The notes: generated by a model from the sequence alone, not told the origin. A DNA stretch of 64,000 bases from Bremia lactucae (GCF_004359215.1 NC_090617.1:2483180-2547179), one strand, 5' to 3'; positions 22,331 to 34,705 are shown, numbered from the stretch's first letter. Numbers and translations are program-made.

Positions 22331-24785
22331 TTTGGCAGATGCCTTAAACCGTTCCGGGGTATTAGAATCGGAAGAAGCCTCGTAGTGGTGGTAAGGGCGG
22401 AGACGACCAACATAAAACGTTGGATTTGTGCGCATCCTACGAGGAAGCTTGATCGTGTATGCATTGCCTTGGCGGTGCAATACACGGAACGGGCCGATAT
22501 GCTTGGGCAGTAGTTTATTACTACCCACATTCATCATTAAATGTTTTAATAGATTTATCGTAAGAAGTAGGACTAGGTCGTTAGCATTAACTGAAAAAAA
22601 CGTTTGCTCTCCCAGGTTCCGTTTTTCTGTCGGTCTACCGCATCAGTGATGGAATTGTGTACAAAACGAACCACTAGTTCTCTAGATAGCAGTAAATCAC
22701 CTGCTGACTCAGTTTTGTTTTGTCTTCAGTGGGACCGGTGCGCACTGCGGAGATGTCATTCTCTTCATAAGTGAGAGCATTATTGTTCTCATTAATATTG
22801 CTTCTGATGCTGAGTCTTTTAGCATCGTTATCAAAGTCAGTAATAGCATTATTAATATTACTGAGTTTGTACACTTCAGTGTTAATTAGATCAATATTCA
22901 TATCCTTCGCTTTGCCCTTAGGGCCAAGGCGTGATGAGCAAGAGCTAGAATTTTATTTGCTCGAGCGAGTCCCCCCCCTTGAATAAGAGTCACTCTCAAA
23001 CAAGGTAGGTATACATGGATGGCGTAAGCACTTCACGTGAAACGGTGCATGCTTTATAGAATCATGCACTGAATTGTTGATGGTAAATTCTACTATCGGC
23101 AAGAACTCACTCCAACTCGTAAAAGAGTGGACGTATCCACGAAATATCTCTTCGAGGATACGATTTGCACGTTCTTCCTGACCATCTGTTTCATTATGGT
23201 CATCGGCTGACATTTTATCCGTGTTCCAAGTAATTTGAACACAGACTGCCAGAAATCCGCCGTGAATCTGGGGTCTCGATCTGAGACCAGTTCACGAAGT
23301 AACCCATGGAATTATATTATCGTGTCATTAAAGACACGAACACAGCCTTTGGCTGGAGCCGACTCAGGGACTGCAGCAAGATGTACAATCTTGCTGAAAC
23401 GATCAGCAAAAACAAGAATACCATTATTTTTGTGATCGTCGTCGAGAAATATAAAGACGAAGTCCATAGATACGGACTGCCAACACTCTACCGGAAAAGG
23501 TAGAGGCTGTAACGGAGCACGGGATGAAGCACTGAGCTATACCCGTTGACAAACTTAGCAAGCGCATATGTACTTACGGACGAACTCATACTGGCATGGC
23601 CAGTAGAAGTCGACTTACCGTAAGATAAGTCTTTTCACGCCCACGACGATCACTTGTTGGTGCATCGTGACACTCATACATGATGCATCGACAAAAATTA
23701 TTATGGGTGGGGACGACGACACAAGGTGTGTCGACAGTGATGGCTGTATAGTACAGTAATCCATTGCGTGCTGTGTATTGGTCTGTTGAGGATCGATACA
23801 TTTTCGACAATTCGTTTGATGATTGTAAGAATGGACTTATAAGGTTGTACTTCGCGAGGAAAGACAGCCATCTCGCCATTCTTTGCAAGAGGTGTGGACT
23901 TTCCATGGTCGTGCGTGAAGACGCATGGCCCGTATGAACAGTACGGTCTATCGCTCAATATATAGACCCTGAACTTAGCCAGTGCATATTTCATGGCAAG
24001 GGGGTCCTTGTCATGCACTGGGTACTGCGTTCAACTGGTTGAAGCTGACGTGACTGATAGCAGACGACCCGCTCTGCACCGTCTTTGCATATTGTATTAA
24101 CGCACAGCCGATTGCAAAATCGCCTGCGTAAAAAAACGCACGAAATAGTCTTCCTTTGACCACAGTCGCCAGGATTGGCGATTGCATCAAGGTTTGCATG
24201 ATACCCTCAAAGGAATGATGACACTCAGCGTTTCATGACCGCTTAACATTTTGTTTAACAAAGAAGATAGATAAACTGTCATTACGGCGTGATTGCGTGA
24301 GTACTTGTGCAGGTACGCCGCTAAGCCAAGTATTTCCGAAGTCCCTTTACATCGACTAGCACAGACCAATCGGTGATCGCCTTGATCTTTTCCGGATCCG
24401 AGCGTACACCGTGTTTCCCCACGACGCACCCAAAATTTCGCTTGCAGCGAATATCCAATTTGAGATTTGTAAACATCTTGTGCTTACGCATAAGTGTATG
24501 AACCTTTCGGACAAGGGTACGATGTACTTCGACGTCCGACTTTGCGCTCATGGTATTGCTATGAACGAAAAAGTCATCAAAATAGCTCGGCGCGTAATCC
24601 CGTACCGATCTTAACAGATTGGTTACCAATCTGTTGAATGTTGCAGGGGCATAATTAATTCCCTCTGGCATAACTCGCCACTCCCATAGCATGTGATTAC
24701 TGCTGTGAACGGAATATCCTGTACGCGCATAAGGATATGAAAGAATCCATTTATCGGATCGGATCCATTGACGGAAAGGTAGCAC
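22325..24785 (-). pseudogene. pol remnant of E3, family F1
   Basis: On the minus strand: RT from about 24785 (WILSYPYARTGY; MLWEWRVMPEGINYAPATFN; RDYAPSYFDDFFVHSN active site; GVRSDPEKIKAITDWSVLVD), RNase H at about 24130-23860 (YAGDFAIGCALIQYA), integrase at 23690-22953 (CRCIMYECHDAPTSDRRGRE; LPIVEFTINNSVHDSIKHAP), and the C-terminus at 22537-22325 (LPKHIGPFRVLHRQGNAYTI, NPTFYVGRLRPYHHYEASSD). Frames are broken. Its 5' end joins a foreign fragment at about 24790. Confidence 0.8.
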
Positions 24786-24789
24786 TGCT

Positions 24790-25000
24790 GACTTGTCATC
24801 GTCACCTGCAATGGCAGTAGCAGATGACACATTCCAGTCACCTCAAATGGGAGTAGGAGGTCACTTATTCCCCACGGTAGACGCATTAGCGTCTACTGAA
24901 ACATTTGCATTACCAATAGCTGCACTGATCCGTGGAGCTTCCAGCTTTGCGGCCTCAAGAGTTATGCGCACAGGCTTATTAGTCGACACTTATATTTTTT
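24790..25000 (-). pseudogene. aORF N-terminus of another F1 copy
   Basis: Minus-strand coding LEAAKLEAPRISAAIGNANV, then SVDANASTVG and the GDW/SATAIAGDD region, equivalent to the N-terminus of the E1 and E2 antisense ORFs. Together with the polypurine tract and LTR to its right it is the right end of a plus-strand F1 element whose body is missing. Its left edge is fused to the E3 RT, giving a chimeric open frame (24830-24321). Confidence 0.65.
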
Positions 25001-25124
25001 AACAAAAATTAATATTGCAATAAAATTGGAATTTTAAATAAGAAACCAATAGTGCAAATTGTAGGGGACGACAATTCAGTATTTTCCTGTCACTTAACAT
25101 TCGTCACTATTGTGAGGGTTGGTT

Positions 25125-25137
25125 AAGTAGGGGGGGG
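25125..25137 (+). promoter_or_regulatory. polypurine tract before LTR1
   Basis: AAGTAGGGGGGGG directly before the LTR start TGATGCAACGGG. Confidence 0.7.
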
Positions 25138-25624
25138 TGATGCAACGGGTTGTCTCGTCATATTTATATTATTTCCTATAAGAGGAATCATAAATATTAT
25201 TTCCTATGAGAGGAATTGAATAAAAGAGTACAAAATTATTATATCTGTTAATTTTGACTCAATAGTTCCAAAACTTTCAAATTTGGTATTATTGATGCAA
25301 TAAGACATTAGCTCTATTGTTTGGTTGATTAAAGACTAAATCAACCCTGCCAATCGGTATAAGACACGATTGTGCTGTGCGCAAGTAGGCGCCATACATA
25401 GTTTGTTATTAATATAATAAAGTCAGTAGTATATAGAAGATCGTTACGTAGGACCTTAATGTATTAATACAGTTTTCTTATAATAAACTTTTGGTGGCTA
25501 AAACTCCTTAGCTACCTGTAATCTACCTCTGCACGTCAGTGTACTTGAAGTAATCGAGGCGCCCCACTTCACTGTAATCAGTGTAGGTTGACCAGTACTG
25601 TTAGCAGTGCTAGCAAAGGGTACA
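25138..25624 (+). repeat. LTR1, 3' LTR of a lost F1 element
   Basis: Starts TGATGCAACGGG and ends AAAGGGTACA; full LTR1 block order. Its polypurine tract and aORF start to the left identify it as a 3' LTR in plus orientation. Confidence 0.8.
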
Positions 25625-26500
25625 CCGAGCATTCTCATTCGAGTTTCGTTAAGCGACTGGCGCTGTATGTCATCGTAGCTCATGTATACCACACAGTCGA
25701 GACAAAGAAGTGCGCAGGCTGTGGCAAAAGCAACAATGTGCGGAACTGCGCCAGTTTCGGCAATGATGCGGCTCTTGCCCACTCGCTTGGCCAGCACGGC
25801 CTGGCCGAGTGCGTTGTAAGTCTTGTGGGTAGTAGAACAAACTCAGCACTTCTTGCATAAACACGACGACAACGCGGGAGGGTAGGCATGAGAAGTGGCA
25901 TTGGCGGTGTATTACAACAGACTGAATGTGGGGTGCAAGGGTGGGAGTGTGAGCATATTTTTATATAGGGGTGTTCTCATGGAGAAAGATGTCTAAATAG
26001 CAATATGGAGAAGATGTCTGATAGCAAAGAAAGGGTGTCCGGAAATCAGCTCCTAAAATCATTAATGTTGCTTAACAATTATAATAGCACTGTAGAGTCT
26101 AACCTATATTAAATGATATTTCCCGTGGAAATCAAAGCTACCAACTATCAGAGGACTTCAGATACGTGATGAACCTCTCATAGGTAATCATTTATCGAAC
26201 AAAGAGGCGTGCACTCTGATTGGCTGGAAGTGCCATGTGCCAGCATCAAACAAGCGTCGAACTGCTCTTCTTCCTTTAAACCCAAAACACAACAAATATA
26301 ACATCCCAATGCCGTAATTCCCCAAGAAAAGATGCCCCTAATGCAAGTTAGCTCTCAATACCTCACGACAAAGAAAAGCTTAAAATCTGCCAAAAGCATG
26401 ACAAGTTGACACGCATGACTCAAGCTGCTTTTTGGGCTTGGGCACAGCAATAATTAAACCTACAAAAGCCTTCTAAACAAAGCACAATAAGTTCCATTTT
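25625..26500. other. region with a Cys-rich ORF fragment, otherwise unassigned
   Basis: A plus-strand frame at about 25685-25858 contains [20 protein letters not shown], a possible zinc-binding fragment, but both strands are open here and no family is clear. From 25900 to 26500 I see nothing recognisable. Confidence 0.3.
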
Positions 26501-26699
26501 TAAAATGCGATACGAATATGAAGCGAAAGATTCGGTCAGCCTCGAGGTATAGGTTCATTGTTTTCTGGAAATCTTTTTCTCTACACAAATGGCGCTGATA
26601 CTGTACATGAACTTTGTAGCGCGCTCGCACTGCCAAACACCCTGAACTAGATCAAGTGTTTGCAGAGTCCTCAATGCATAGCCCGGCGTGCCTGTATCA

Positions 26700-27660
26700 A
26701 AACAGAGCTTATCAAATCAAAAGCTGCAAGCTTCGCAGAGCACCCAAATATCGAAAACGCGCAATCCTTCTTCATGGATGGATTGGATAGCTGAAGTCTC
26801 CCTATGGCTTCAAGACTTTCAAGTCGCATGACGAGAGCGGAACTGCTGACATTGAGACGATCGAAGAAGCGCTACCAGCCTTGATAGATCAGCTACAAAA
26901 ATACGAGCTACGCTACTCGACATCTATATTATGGACGATTCTGGTGTCTCCTATCAAATGGCTTCGGACAAACAAAATGCGCGCACGCAAATCGAAAAGT
27001 CAAATGAAGACGAAACAAGATCTACTATTGTCTTCACTACAAACGCAGATAGCTCACATCGGCTCAAACCGGTCGACGTCGGTTGCGCGCAAAAAACCTC
27101 GAGCATGAAATAAAAAATCTGGCGAGGAGCTTGGCTGCTTTTGTCGATGGATTAGGAATGATGAATGATAAGCAAACTCTTTCAAGTTTGACTTAAGCGC
27201 TTTGACGATGAAATAAAAAAAAACAGAATTCGAGGAGTCACACTTCTGTACGATAATGCGCCTTCGCACATCCTTGGAGAATTGAAAATCTTAAATGTTG
27301 AACTGATCCCGCTCCCGCCAAATGCGGCATCAAAGATTCAGCCTATGGCTGCTGGAATCATTGCAGCCTTATAACGTCGTTGTCGCCGCTAACAGCTGCT
27401 GGACGCGCTCGATCGGGATGAACAAGGCGCTATCAATATTTACAAAATTGATCAGCTTGCGATAATGCGCTGGAGCAAAGCTGTACGGGAGGAGCTGCCA
27501 TAATCGGTTAGCGGGAATTGCTTTATACAACATTTTACTCTCGACAATCGAATTCAAGCGCACAATGAAGCGGACCTCGACACAGAGGAAGAAGCAATCG
27601 AAACTGAGCTTTAAGATGCGATCGACGTCCTTCATATTCGCTATCCCATGTCAGTCGCAA
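26700..27660 (+). pseudogene. pogo/Tigger-type (DDE_1) transposase remnant
   Basis: Plus-strand blocks in several frames follow the order of a CENP-B/pogo transposase: SHDESGTADIETIEEALPAL with LIDQLQKYEL (about 26825-26910); the catalytic-core start MDDSGVSYQMASDKQNA (26931); VFTTNADSSHRLKPVDVGCA; YDNAPSHILGELKILNVELI (about 27250-27310), the second catalytic Asp region; then ASKIQPMAAGIIAAL and a C-terminal acidic part. Several stops and shifts. A Cys-containing tail (ECCKRCGKNAQ) follows at about 27785-27820. Terminal repeats were not found. Confidence 0.7.
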
Positions 27661-28059
27661 ACCTTCTAGTTGGCGGACAGCGAGCTGGTAGAATTGGTGT
27701 TAGGCAACGCGATCGAAACAAATCCCGAGAATTTCGACGAAGGCGACGAATCGGAAGAAAAAAAGTTTGTCCATTTCACTGCAGCTGAATGCTGTAAGCG
27801 TTGTGGGAAAAATGCTCAACGTCGATAACAAGATCACAGAGCAGCGGTGAAGGCTCTGCGTGATCTAAATTCGCGCGCAGAAAACACACCAGACAACCCT
27901 AGATGGCTGGTTTACAAGAGATAAAAAGACGTTTTCCAAAATGATATCCTGCTAGAATTTTATCAAGTATCAGATACCATAGGATATCGGTTATGGTCAT
28001 GGGAACGGCTTTGGAAGATCTCAAAAGTATTGATCAATGGGGAATATTGTTTTTTTGAG

Positions 28060-28435
28060 AACCATTTATCAGAGTTATGGTAGTATTGAAGCAACAAGAC
28101 AACAGTTCTGTTGTTTGGTTGATATCAATCCCGCCATCTGCTGCTAGACGCACGAATGAGCGTCCTACAAGGAGTCGCTATACCTAATTTACATTAATGT
28201 ATTATGAACAGTAGATAAGAGATCGTTACTTAGAAATTTGAATTTATTAGTACACACAATTTACATTTTCCCTAAATTAAGCCTTCTTAGTATCGACCTC
28301 TACTCCTAAGACTCTTAAGCTAATTAAATTTTCCTTCGCACGTCGCCTACGTAAATAACACGGAGGCACCTCACCTCCAATTTATTAGTGCATGTTGGCT
28401 AATACTGAAGCAGTACTAGCGAAAGATGCGTAACA
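28060..28435 (+). repeat. LTR1, 5' LTR of E5 (5' truncated)
   Basis: Begins inside LTR1 (AGTATTGAAGCAACAAGACAACAG, TTGGTTGAT) and ends GAAAGATGCGTAACA. The first about 120 bases are missing. Confidence 0.7.
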
Positions 28436-28437
28436 CC

Positions 28438-28450
28438 TGGTAGCGCATGG
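28438..28450 (+). promoter_or_regulatory. candidate primer binding site of E5
   Basis: TGGTAGCGCATGG two bases after the LTR end, the clearest of the three copies. Confidence 0.6.
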
Positions 28451-31400
28451 AGATGCTCTATGTAAAAGAGATGTGCTTACGTGCCGCTCACGAAGGCTTC
28501 CACGCTACGCGTGAGAGGTTTACACACTTGAGTGACTTCAAACGAAAGCGATCTAACGTCCGTAGGCGGGCCAGCCGTAGGCGCAATGTTGTTTGCATTA
28601 CAAAAAGACAATTAACATGCATCGCTCGCCGAATTCATACAATACGAACTCGACGTGGCCGAGAAAAGGTCACCAGCAAGGCTCTTAACACGCAGATATG
28701 TTGAGAAATAAGAATGTTCAACAATTATAAGTGTTGTGACAGCAGCACTTGAATACTGCTGCCAGGCCAACGTATTCCCGTCGACCAGAAAGCTTAAAGA
28801 TTGAAATCTCTAAGTTTAAGGCAGTCGAAAGCGACTCCTTGATAAGATGTTCGACGAATCAGGCGATGCCATCAAAGCTCGCCGCATCGATGATGAGGAT
28901 GCGATGCGACAAAAGTAAAGGTTGGCACGTCTAACTTGGCCGGACGTTCGAAATCTTGGTCTTAGAGCTCAAGCTTCACAAACCAAATGTGTTTGGGTTG
29001 TATGAGGTGTTTAAGACTCCATTCAGGCAAACTCTGAGCCGAATTAAGGGCTCGAGCAGAGCTCTCGGATTTGTGACATTGCAAGCGTGCCCAGCACACT
29101 CGAATTCTTATGAGTTGTACATCAAGTAAGCCAATACATCAACAAACACAGGCAAGTGTGTCTTGCGGATGTTGCCGACAAGACCCACCTGTTTCTGCTA
29201 GAATTAGAGAGCTGATCAAGCGATCTCTGTAGTGGAATAGAAGAACTTTAGCCTGAATCATGCTTTCGTCGACTGGGGAGCTTATCGTCCACCGAGACGA
29301 GTGGAGGTCGTAGGTCCATAGACCTCTCGTATGAAGAGAGCGAGAAACCTTGCTCTTCAAGTAAAAAACGATTGCATAGATGCAATTGCTGTAAAAAAAC
29401 TGGGCGACGGCGTCTATGAGTGTAGTACCCCACGCCCAGTGCCAAGAAATACTGAGCGAAACAATCGACCACCCGCTAAGAATAGCGAAGGATGCGGATC
29501 CGACGATGTTGCGAAATCGTAACGGAGAGGTGGATCGTAATAAAACGGTCGGGGTCAGCAGATGCGAAGCGCACTACTGATTTAGCAACGTCAAAAGAAT
29601 TTGCTAGCCTATTGACGAAAGTTGTTCCTCACTCATAAACTTTGTGTGTAGCTGCCCCAGGTGATGAGGTTGGCCTTATCACCTCTATGAATTAGTGGCA
29701 AATAAATTGCCACTTAAATCCTTCATTATTCGACGCCAATTGCTGGAAGATCGTAGGCTCAAGTTCGTTTAGCGCGATATGTCTCTAACGAGGATGACAG
29801 TGCACCTAGTAACAGGCGCATCTTTAACAATAAAAAGCGTGTAGTTGTTATCCAATACACGTTAGAGGGTAAATAGTACGTACGATGATGACATCCTACG
29901 ATTTGGATATCAAATATGATGTCATCCTTGGTCTATCATGGCTCAGAAAGTACAGTCATGGCATATACTAGCAGCATCAAGCCGTGACGATGCTTGTCTC
30001 TAGTCCATCAGATAGTCATCTGATGAACGTTTTGGAGCGTCCTTAAGCTTGTGGATGTCCTAATAGTAAGTGTGATGGCCACACTTGTGGTTTGACCGTT
30101 AGTAAAATTGCACAAGACCTCACCATCATACTGTGGAGTAAGATTCCAACGGCTGTGCAAAAGGACATGCAGCCGCGAAATTCAAGGACCCGAATGTGTC
30201 GGGTGGATCGAAGGAAGGATGCTTGCTTAAAAGCAACGTTCAAAAAAGGTTCAAACGTCTGCCTGTTGGAGACAGTGCAAAATCTTAGATTGGCTGGATG
30301 CGATCGCAGAATCTTGCTTTGGTTGCGCAACCACAGCTCGAGGCAGGTAAAAACGATACTCCGCAAATATATACGGGAATGAGTCTCGAAATGCTTGAAA
30401 AAAAAGTCCCCGAGAACTTGAGGAGATAAGTCCGTAGGGACCTTTGGAAAAAAAGTAAAGAAGAAACTGAGACATGAACATCTCAGTAAACAACGGATCA
30501 AGTGTAGGGCCTATACACTTGATCTGATAACTCCTCCAAAGCTAAATACGGAGTTAACTCGTTTGACAACGCTATAGCCGTTACGGTTTTTGAACGATCT
30601 GCTTAATGGCACAGACAAGCAGATCTGTGTAATTGTCACACATGACAAGTAGGTGGCCAATATTCGGTCGGCTTGAGTATTTCCTGGGAACGAGCGGGTT
30701 CTCATCAGCTCATCGATGGACGAAAGCGTTTTCGATACGAAGACTTGAGTTACGTGTTTACGTCTTAATCGTGGAAGTCATTGAAACCAAATTCTATGTA
30801 TAGGAATTTAATCGAATTCAAGGATGTGATCTCTGATTCGGTACCATGCGAGTTGCCTAAAGATAAAAATGCTCAACACGAAATCGACCTGATACTTGGT
30901 GTGTCATGAAGCAGTGGCCACTGACTCTAACACAAGTATTAGCAATCGACAATATTTCGCCGATAGCCTAGCAGCCAACCACGAGTGGAAGTCAACTTCC
31001 CCGCATAGCTCTCCAATCTTCTGTGCGCGCTTAGCAAAAAGTGGCGAATTGTGCATTTTTCAATAAATTAAATGCTGCAACGGTGCCGGCTCAAACGCCG
31101 ATACCAAGTACCTGGAAAACGGTATACTATGTGTCAGGTATACTCTATATATATTTTTTCTCCAGTTTCTACCCCCTACGGAAATGGCTCTCGGGCCAAA
31201 TTCAAAACAGCGCCTGAACGGGTAACAAAGAATACATATTTATTGACGGAATACAAAAGCCGTATTTTAATTAATGGATCTAATGGATGAATTCTATCAG
31301 ATCCTCATGCGTGAATAGGATATCTCGATCTAAGATATAAGTACCCCCAAGCGGAATGCTTTACGAAAGGTGACTATGCCACAGCGTTTAGTAATGCCCC

Positions 31401-32630
31401 TGCAACATTCAACAGATGTGTCATCAAACTGCTGAGATTGGTGTGAGATTTTGAACCAGATTAATTTAATGATGTCTTCGTCTACAGCAGAGCCATGAAT
31501 GAAAAGTCGGACGTTGAAGTACATCGTACACACACACGCCTAAGAGTTTTTTTGTACTTATGCGTAAGCACAAGTTGAATGCAAATCTCAAGAAGAGTAT
31601 ATTTGCTGCAAGCAAAATACCACTTTTTGAATGTATCGTGGGTAAACACGATGTACATCTCAATCCTGAGAAGATCAAGGCGATCACCGACTGGCGCAGG
31701 CCAGTCGATGTAAAGGGACTTCGGAAGTTCCTCGGCTAAGTTGTGTACTTACATAACTCGCGCAGTATTGCCGAAGTGGCATTGCATATCTCTTGTTGCT
31801 AATGAAAAATATAAAATGATCACGGAACGCTGATGTCAGCAATCCCTTGATGGTATTAAACGAGGCTTTATGCAATCGCCCAGATTGGCGTATGCAGACT
31901 AAGACAGATGGTCTGTGACGCCGGCGATTTTGCAATCGGCTGCGCGTTAATGCAACATGATACAGACGGTGCAGAGCGCGTCGTCCACTATCAGCCGCGT
32001 CAGCTTCGACTAGCTGAGCGTAACTATCCAGTGCGTGACAAGGAACTACTCGCATGAAGTACGCACTGACTGAGTTTAGGGTCTATCTCTCAGGAGTTAG
32101 ACCGTTAATTGTTTACACGGACCATGCGTATAATGGCACGGCCAAAACATTGACCTCTCGCAAAGAATATCGAGATGGTTGCCTTCCTTAGCGGAATATA
32201 TTTTTTTCGTGGAATACAAGCTAGGGCGAGTTTATGTCGTCTCTGATGCGCTTTCGCACCGGCCTAATTTTGAGCCGGCTACGTAATTCAACATTGAAGA
32301 TAAGCTTACTTATACAACAATATGTGATGCGTCGTCAACATTACTTGACGACATGAGAAGGGCCAATTAAGCATATAAGGATCTTAAAGGTTTGACGGAC
32401 ATCCTCAGAAATCCGTCACAGCAGTCCTATAAGAGATTGTTGAAGTTGTATAGATCATCAGCTCGGTTCACAACACGATACAGTCATTGCTAGCAAACAC
32501 CTCGTGTCATCATTCCAAATCGATTTTGGCGAGGCCAGTAGAAAAAGCGACTTTCTCTTGTCACGTCCACGAGGTTCACTTATCAGTGCATCGTGACACG
32601 TTTAGTTGCAAATCATCACGAGTGGGAATG
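28447..32630 (+). pseudogene. gag-pol remnant of Gypsy element E5, family F1
   Basis: The gag start is at 28447 (MEMLYVKEMCLRAAHEGFHA). A decayed zinc-knuckle region lies at 29370-29460 (KLGDGVYECSTPRPVPRNTE). The protease end is near 29895-29960 (SYDLDIKYDVILGLSWLRKY). RT is at about 31260-31740 (SNAPATFNRCVIKLLRLV; FNDVFVYSRAMNEKSDVEVH). RNase H is at about 31900-32280 (EYKLGRVYVVSDALSHRPNF). The integrase zinc region starts at about 32340 and the copy stops near 32630. The rest of integrase and the antisense ORF are missing; a 60-base LTR1 start follows at 32639. Confidence 0.75.
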
Positions 32631-32638
32631 AAGTTGAT

Positions 32639-32698
32639 GTAATGGGGTTTCCCGTTACATTATCATTACTTTCTGAAGGGACTAATAAATACTTTTTT
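32639..32698 (+). repeat. LTR1 5' tip, interrupted by LTR3
   Basis: TGTAATGGGGTTTCCCGTTACAT and about 37 following bases match the LTR1 start; then LTR3 sequence begins at 32699 with TGTAACGGGCTAAAG. Confidence 0.6.
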
Positions 32699-33385
32699 GT
32701 AACGGGCTAAAGTGTTTAATATTACACACCTGCTTAACACCCTTCACGGGAAAGTCAATTACTTCATATGAAGGAATTTGACCTGCCACTAGGGTAAAGA
32801 TCACCCTTGTGAATGTGATGTACATTGGTAAGTCCACACTGAAAGAAATGACGTCAAGCGTCATCCGGAAGCACAGGTATTCGGAAAAATACGCTCGCGG
32901 CGTGGGATGCACATCTACAGAGATGACATCTAATCATTGTTTAAAAGGTGTAGGCGAGCGCTACCTTAATGCTGCCACGCACTACTCGCACACATCTTAG
33001 TGAGGAAGCGTTTAATCGTCTTCTCTCACGTATAGTGAGGGAGTTGGTGGGCGCCTAAGCAACATCACCCAACGAACTATAAACCTTAATTAAGTGACGT
33101 CACGGGAGCGGTAACCCGTCTCCACGTGCGCACTTGTGAGCTAGGAAGTAGTTTTCAAACTGATTTTTGTTTAATCGTATTAAACATAAAACCAATTTAA
33201 ATAATCAGAAATGCCATCTCTGTAGATATACACTCATATATTGCGAGCGTATTATTCTAAATACCTCGTATCTTGGATGACGCTAGCCATCATCACGGAT
33301 GACCCTAGGCGTTATCCCTTCCAATGAGAATGCCCCTATGTGCATCACATACACAAGGGTGGGTCACAACGGAACCACAAACTGA
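32699..33385. repeat. LTR3 fragments, two opposite orientations
   Basis: 32699-32950 is LTR3 on the minus strand (TGTAACGGGCTAAAG up to the ATGACATCTAA region). 32952-33385 is LTR3 on the plus strand (TGTAGGCGAGCGC; ACGTGCGCACTTGTGAGCTA; CGTATCTTGGATGACGCTAG; CACAAGGGTGGGTCACAA). Compare the complete copy at 55830-56316. Confidence 0.65.
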
Positions 33386-33599
33386 TGCTGCTTTCACGCT
33401 GTTAGCTGGGCTGAATGATCCATTCTACTTTCACAGTGAGGATATAGGTTCGTCGCTCATTGTCGTTACAATGAGCCAAAACACCACCACCTCATAGTAC
33501 GGTGGGCAAGCAACCTTTCAACAAGGAAGCGGTGTCCCCCCATGCATCCATCAATGTAGGCGACTCCCGATAAAAATTGTTATTACACCTACCTACTCG

Positions 33600-33830
33600 C
33601 AGCTGCCTTACCCGCGTCCGTTCACTCCCAGGCGTAAGCGCTGCTGAATGACGCATTGGGGATCTCGAGGGTCAAGTCTTGCGACTGACCTCGAAGCTTC
33701 ATGATGTCCGCGCGAAGGATCGTCTGGGTTACGAACGCCTTAAGCTTCGGCTGGACATCTTGAATAAGTTTATGCTGAGGGGGCTCGAATACGCGCGTGG
33801 TATATCTCGCTCTCCAAGTCCGTTACATTC
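33600..33830 (+). pseudogene. coiled-coil ORF fragment convergent to a Gypsy pol end
   Basis: One plus-strand frame, with a single stop, reads AAE-stop-RIGDLEGQVLRLTSKL, HDVRAKDRLGYERLKLRLDI, LNKFMLRGLEYARGI, with leucines at heptad spacing. It overlaps the end of the minus-strand pol C-terminal frame, the layout also seen in family F1. Sequence upstream (33385-33600) may belong to the same ORF but is too decayed to call. Confidence 0.4.
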
Positions 33831-34110
33831 GTATGGTGAAAGAAGTCCAGAGGCAAGTCTTTCGCCTTCATCATCCCCCCCCATCTGTTTGCCACTCGAC
33901 CCATGGTCGGTGCCACCATCGGTCTCGTTAAACTGATGAGGGTATGTGACTTCATTTGGGCATACATACCGTTTGAGACGACCCACGTAAAAGACGGGGT
34001 GCACCTTCATGATTGGCGGCAGAGTGAGCCTATAATTTAGGTCCCAACCTCCTTGACCACATTGAATGGCCCAATGTAACGCGGCAACAGTCTCGTTGTA
34101 CCTCCAGGCA
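33730..34110 (-). pseudogene. Gypsy pol C-terminal remnant
   Basis: The minus-strand frame contains the Gypsy end motif VHPVFYVGRLKRYVCPNEV and an acidic Gly/Ser-rich tail. Upstream, in another frame, YIGPFNVVKEVG is visible. The remnant is flanked by LTR3 pieces. The family differs from F1 (its motif reads RLRPYH). Confidence 0.65.
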
Positions 34111-34114
34111 GTAC

Positions 34115-34705
34115 AGAAAGTGTGGTTCACATTGTGACCCACACTTGTGTATGTGATGCACATAGGTGCATTCACATTGGGAGGAATGACGCCTAGCGTC
34201 ATCCTAAATACGAGATATTTTGAATATTACGCTCGCAATAAAAGTGCATAACTACAGAGATTGCTTTTCTGATTGCTTAAAAGAGGTTATATATTTAGTA
34301 CAATTAAATATAAATCAGTCTGAAAATTACTTCCTAGTTCACAAGTGCGCACCCAAGTGGTGGATCTAATTACTTCACGCAAGCAATTGACCATCCCCTT
34401 AAGTACACAGAGTGTACTTTACAGGGATTGTGTAACATAAAGCAACTTTAGCCCGTTATAGAAGGTTTTATATTTGATTCTATAAAAATAAATCAGTCCT
34501 TAAACTTCTTACTAGATAACAAGTGCGCACGTGAAGACGGGTAATCGCTTCTGTGGCGACCCTTGTTCTAAGGTCAACTTCGTTGTGTGAGATCGCTTTA
34601 GGCGCTCACCAACTACCTCACTGCACGTGAGAGAAGACGGGCAACCGCTTCATCGCAGTCTTGAAAGTGTGTGCTTGTATTGCGAGGCAGCTTTAAAGCG
34701 CCTGC
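34115..34705. repeat. LTR3 mosaic
   Basis: Three pieces: minus strand at about 34115-34365 (TTGTGACCCAC; CTAGCGTCATCC; TAGTTCACAAGTGCGCAC), plus strand at about 34366-34448 (AATTACTTCACGCAAG up to AGCCCGTTATA), and minus strand at about 34450-34705 (AACAAGTGCGCACGTGAAGA to GCAGCTTTAAAGCGCCTGCC). This suggests repeated insertion or exchange between LTR copies. Confidence 0.6.
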
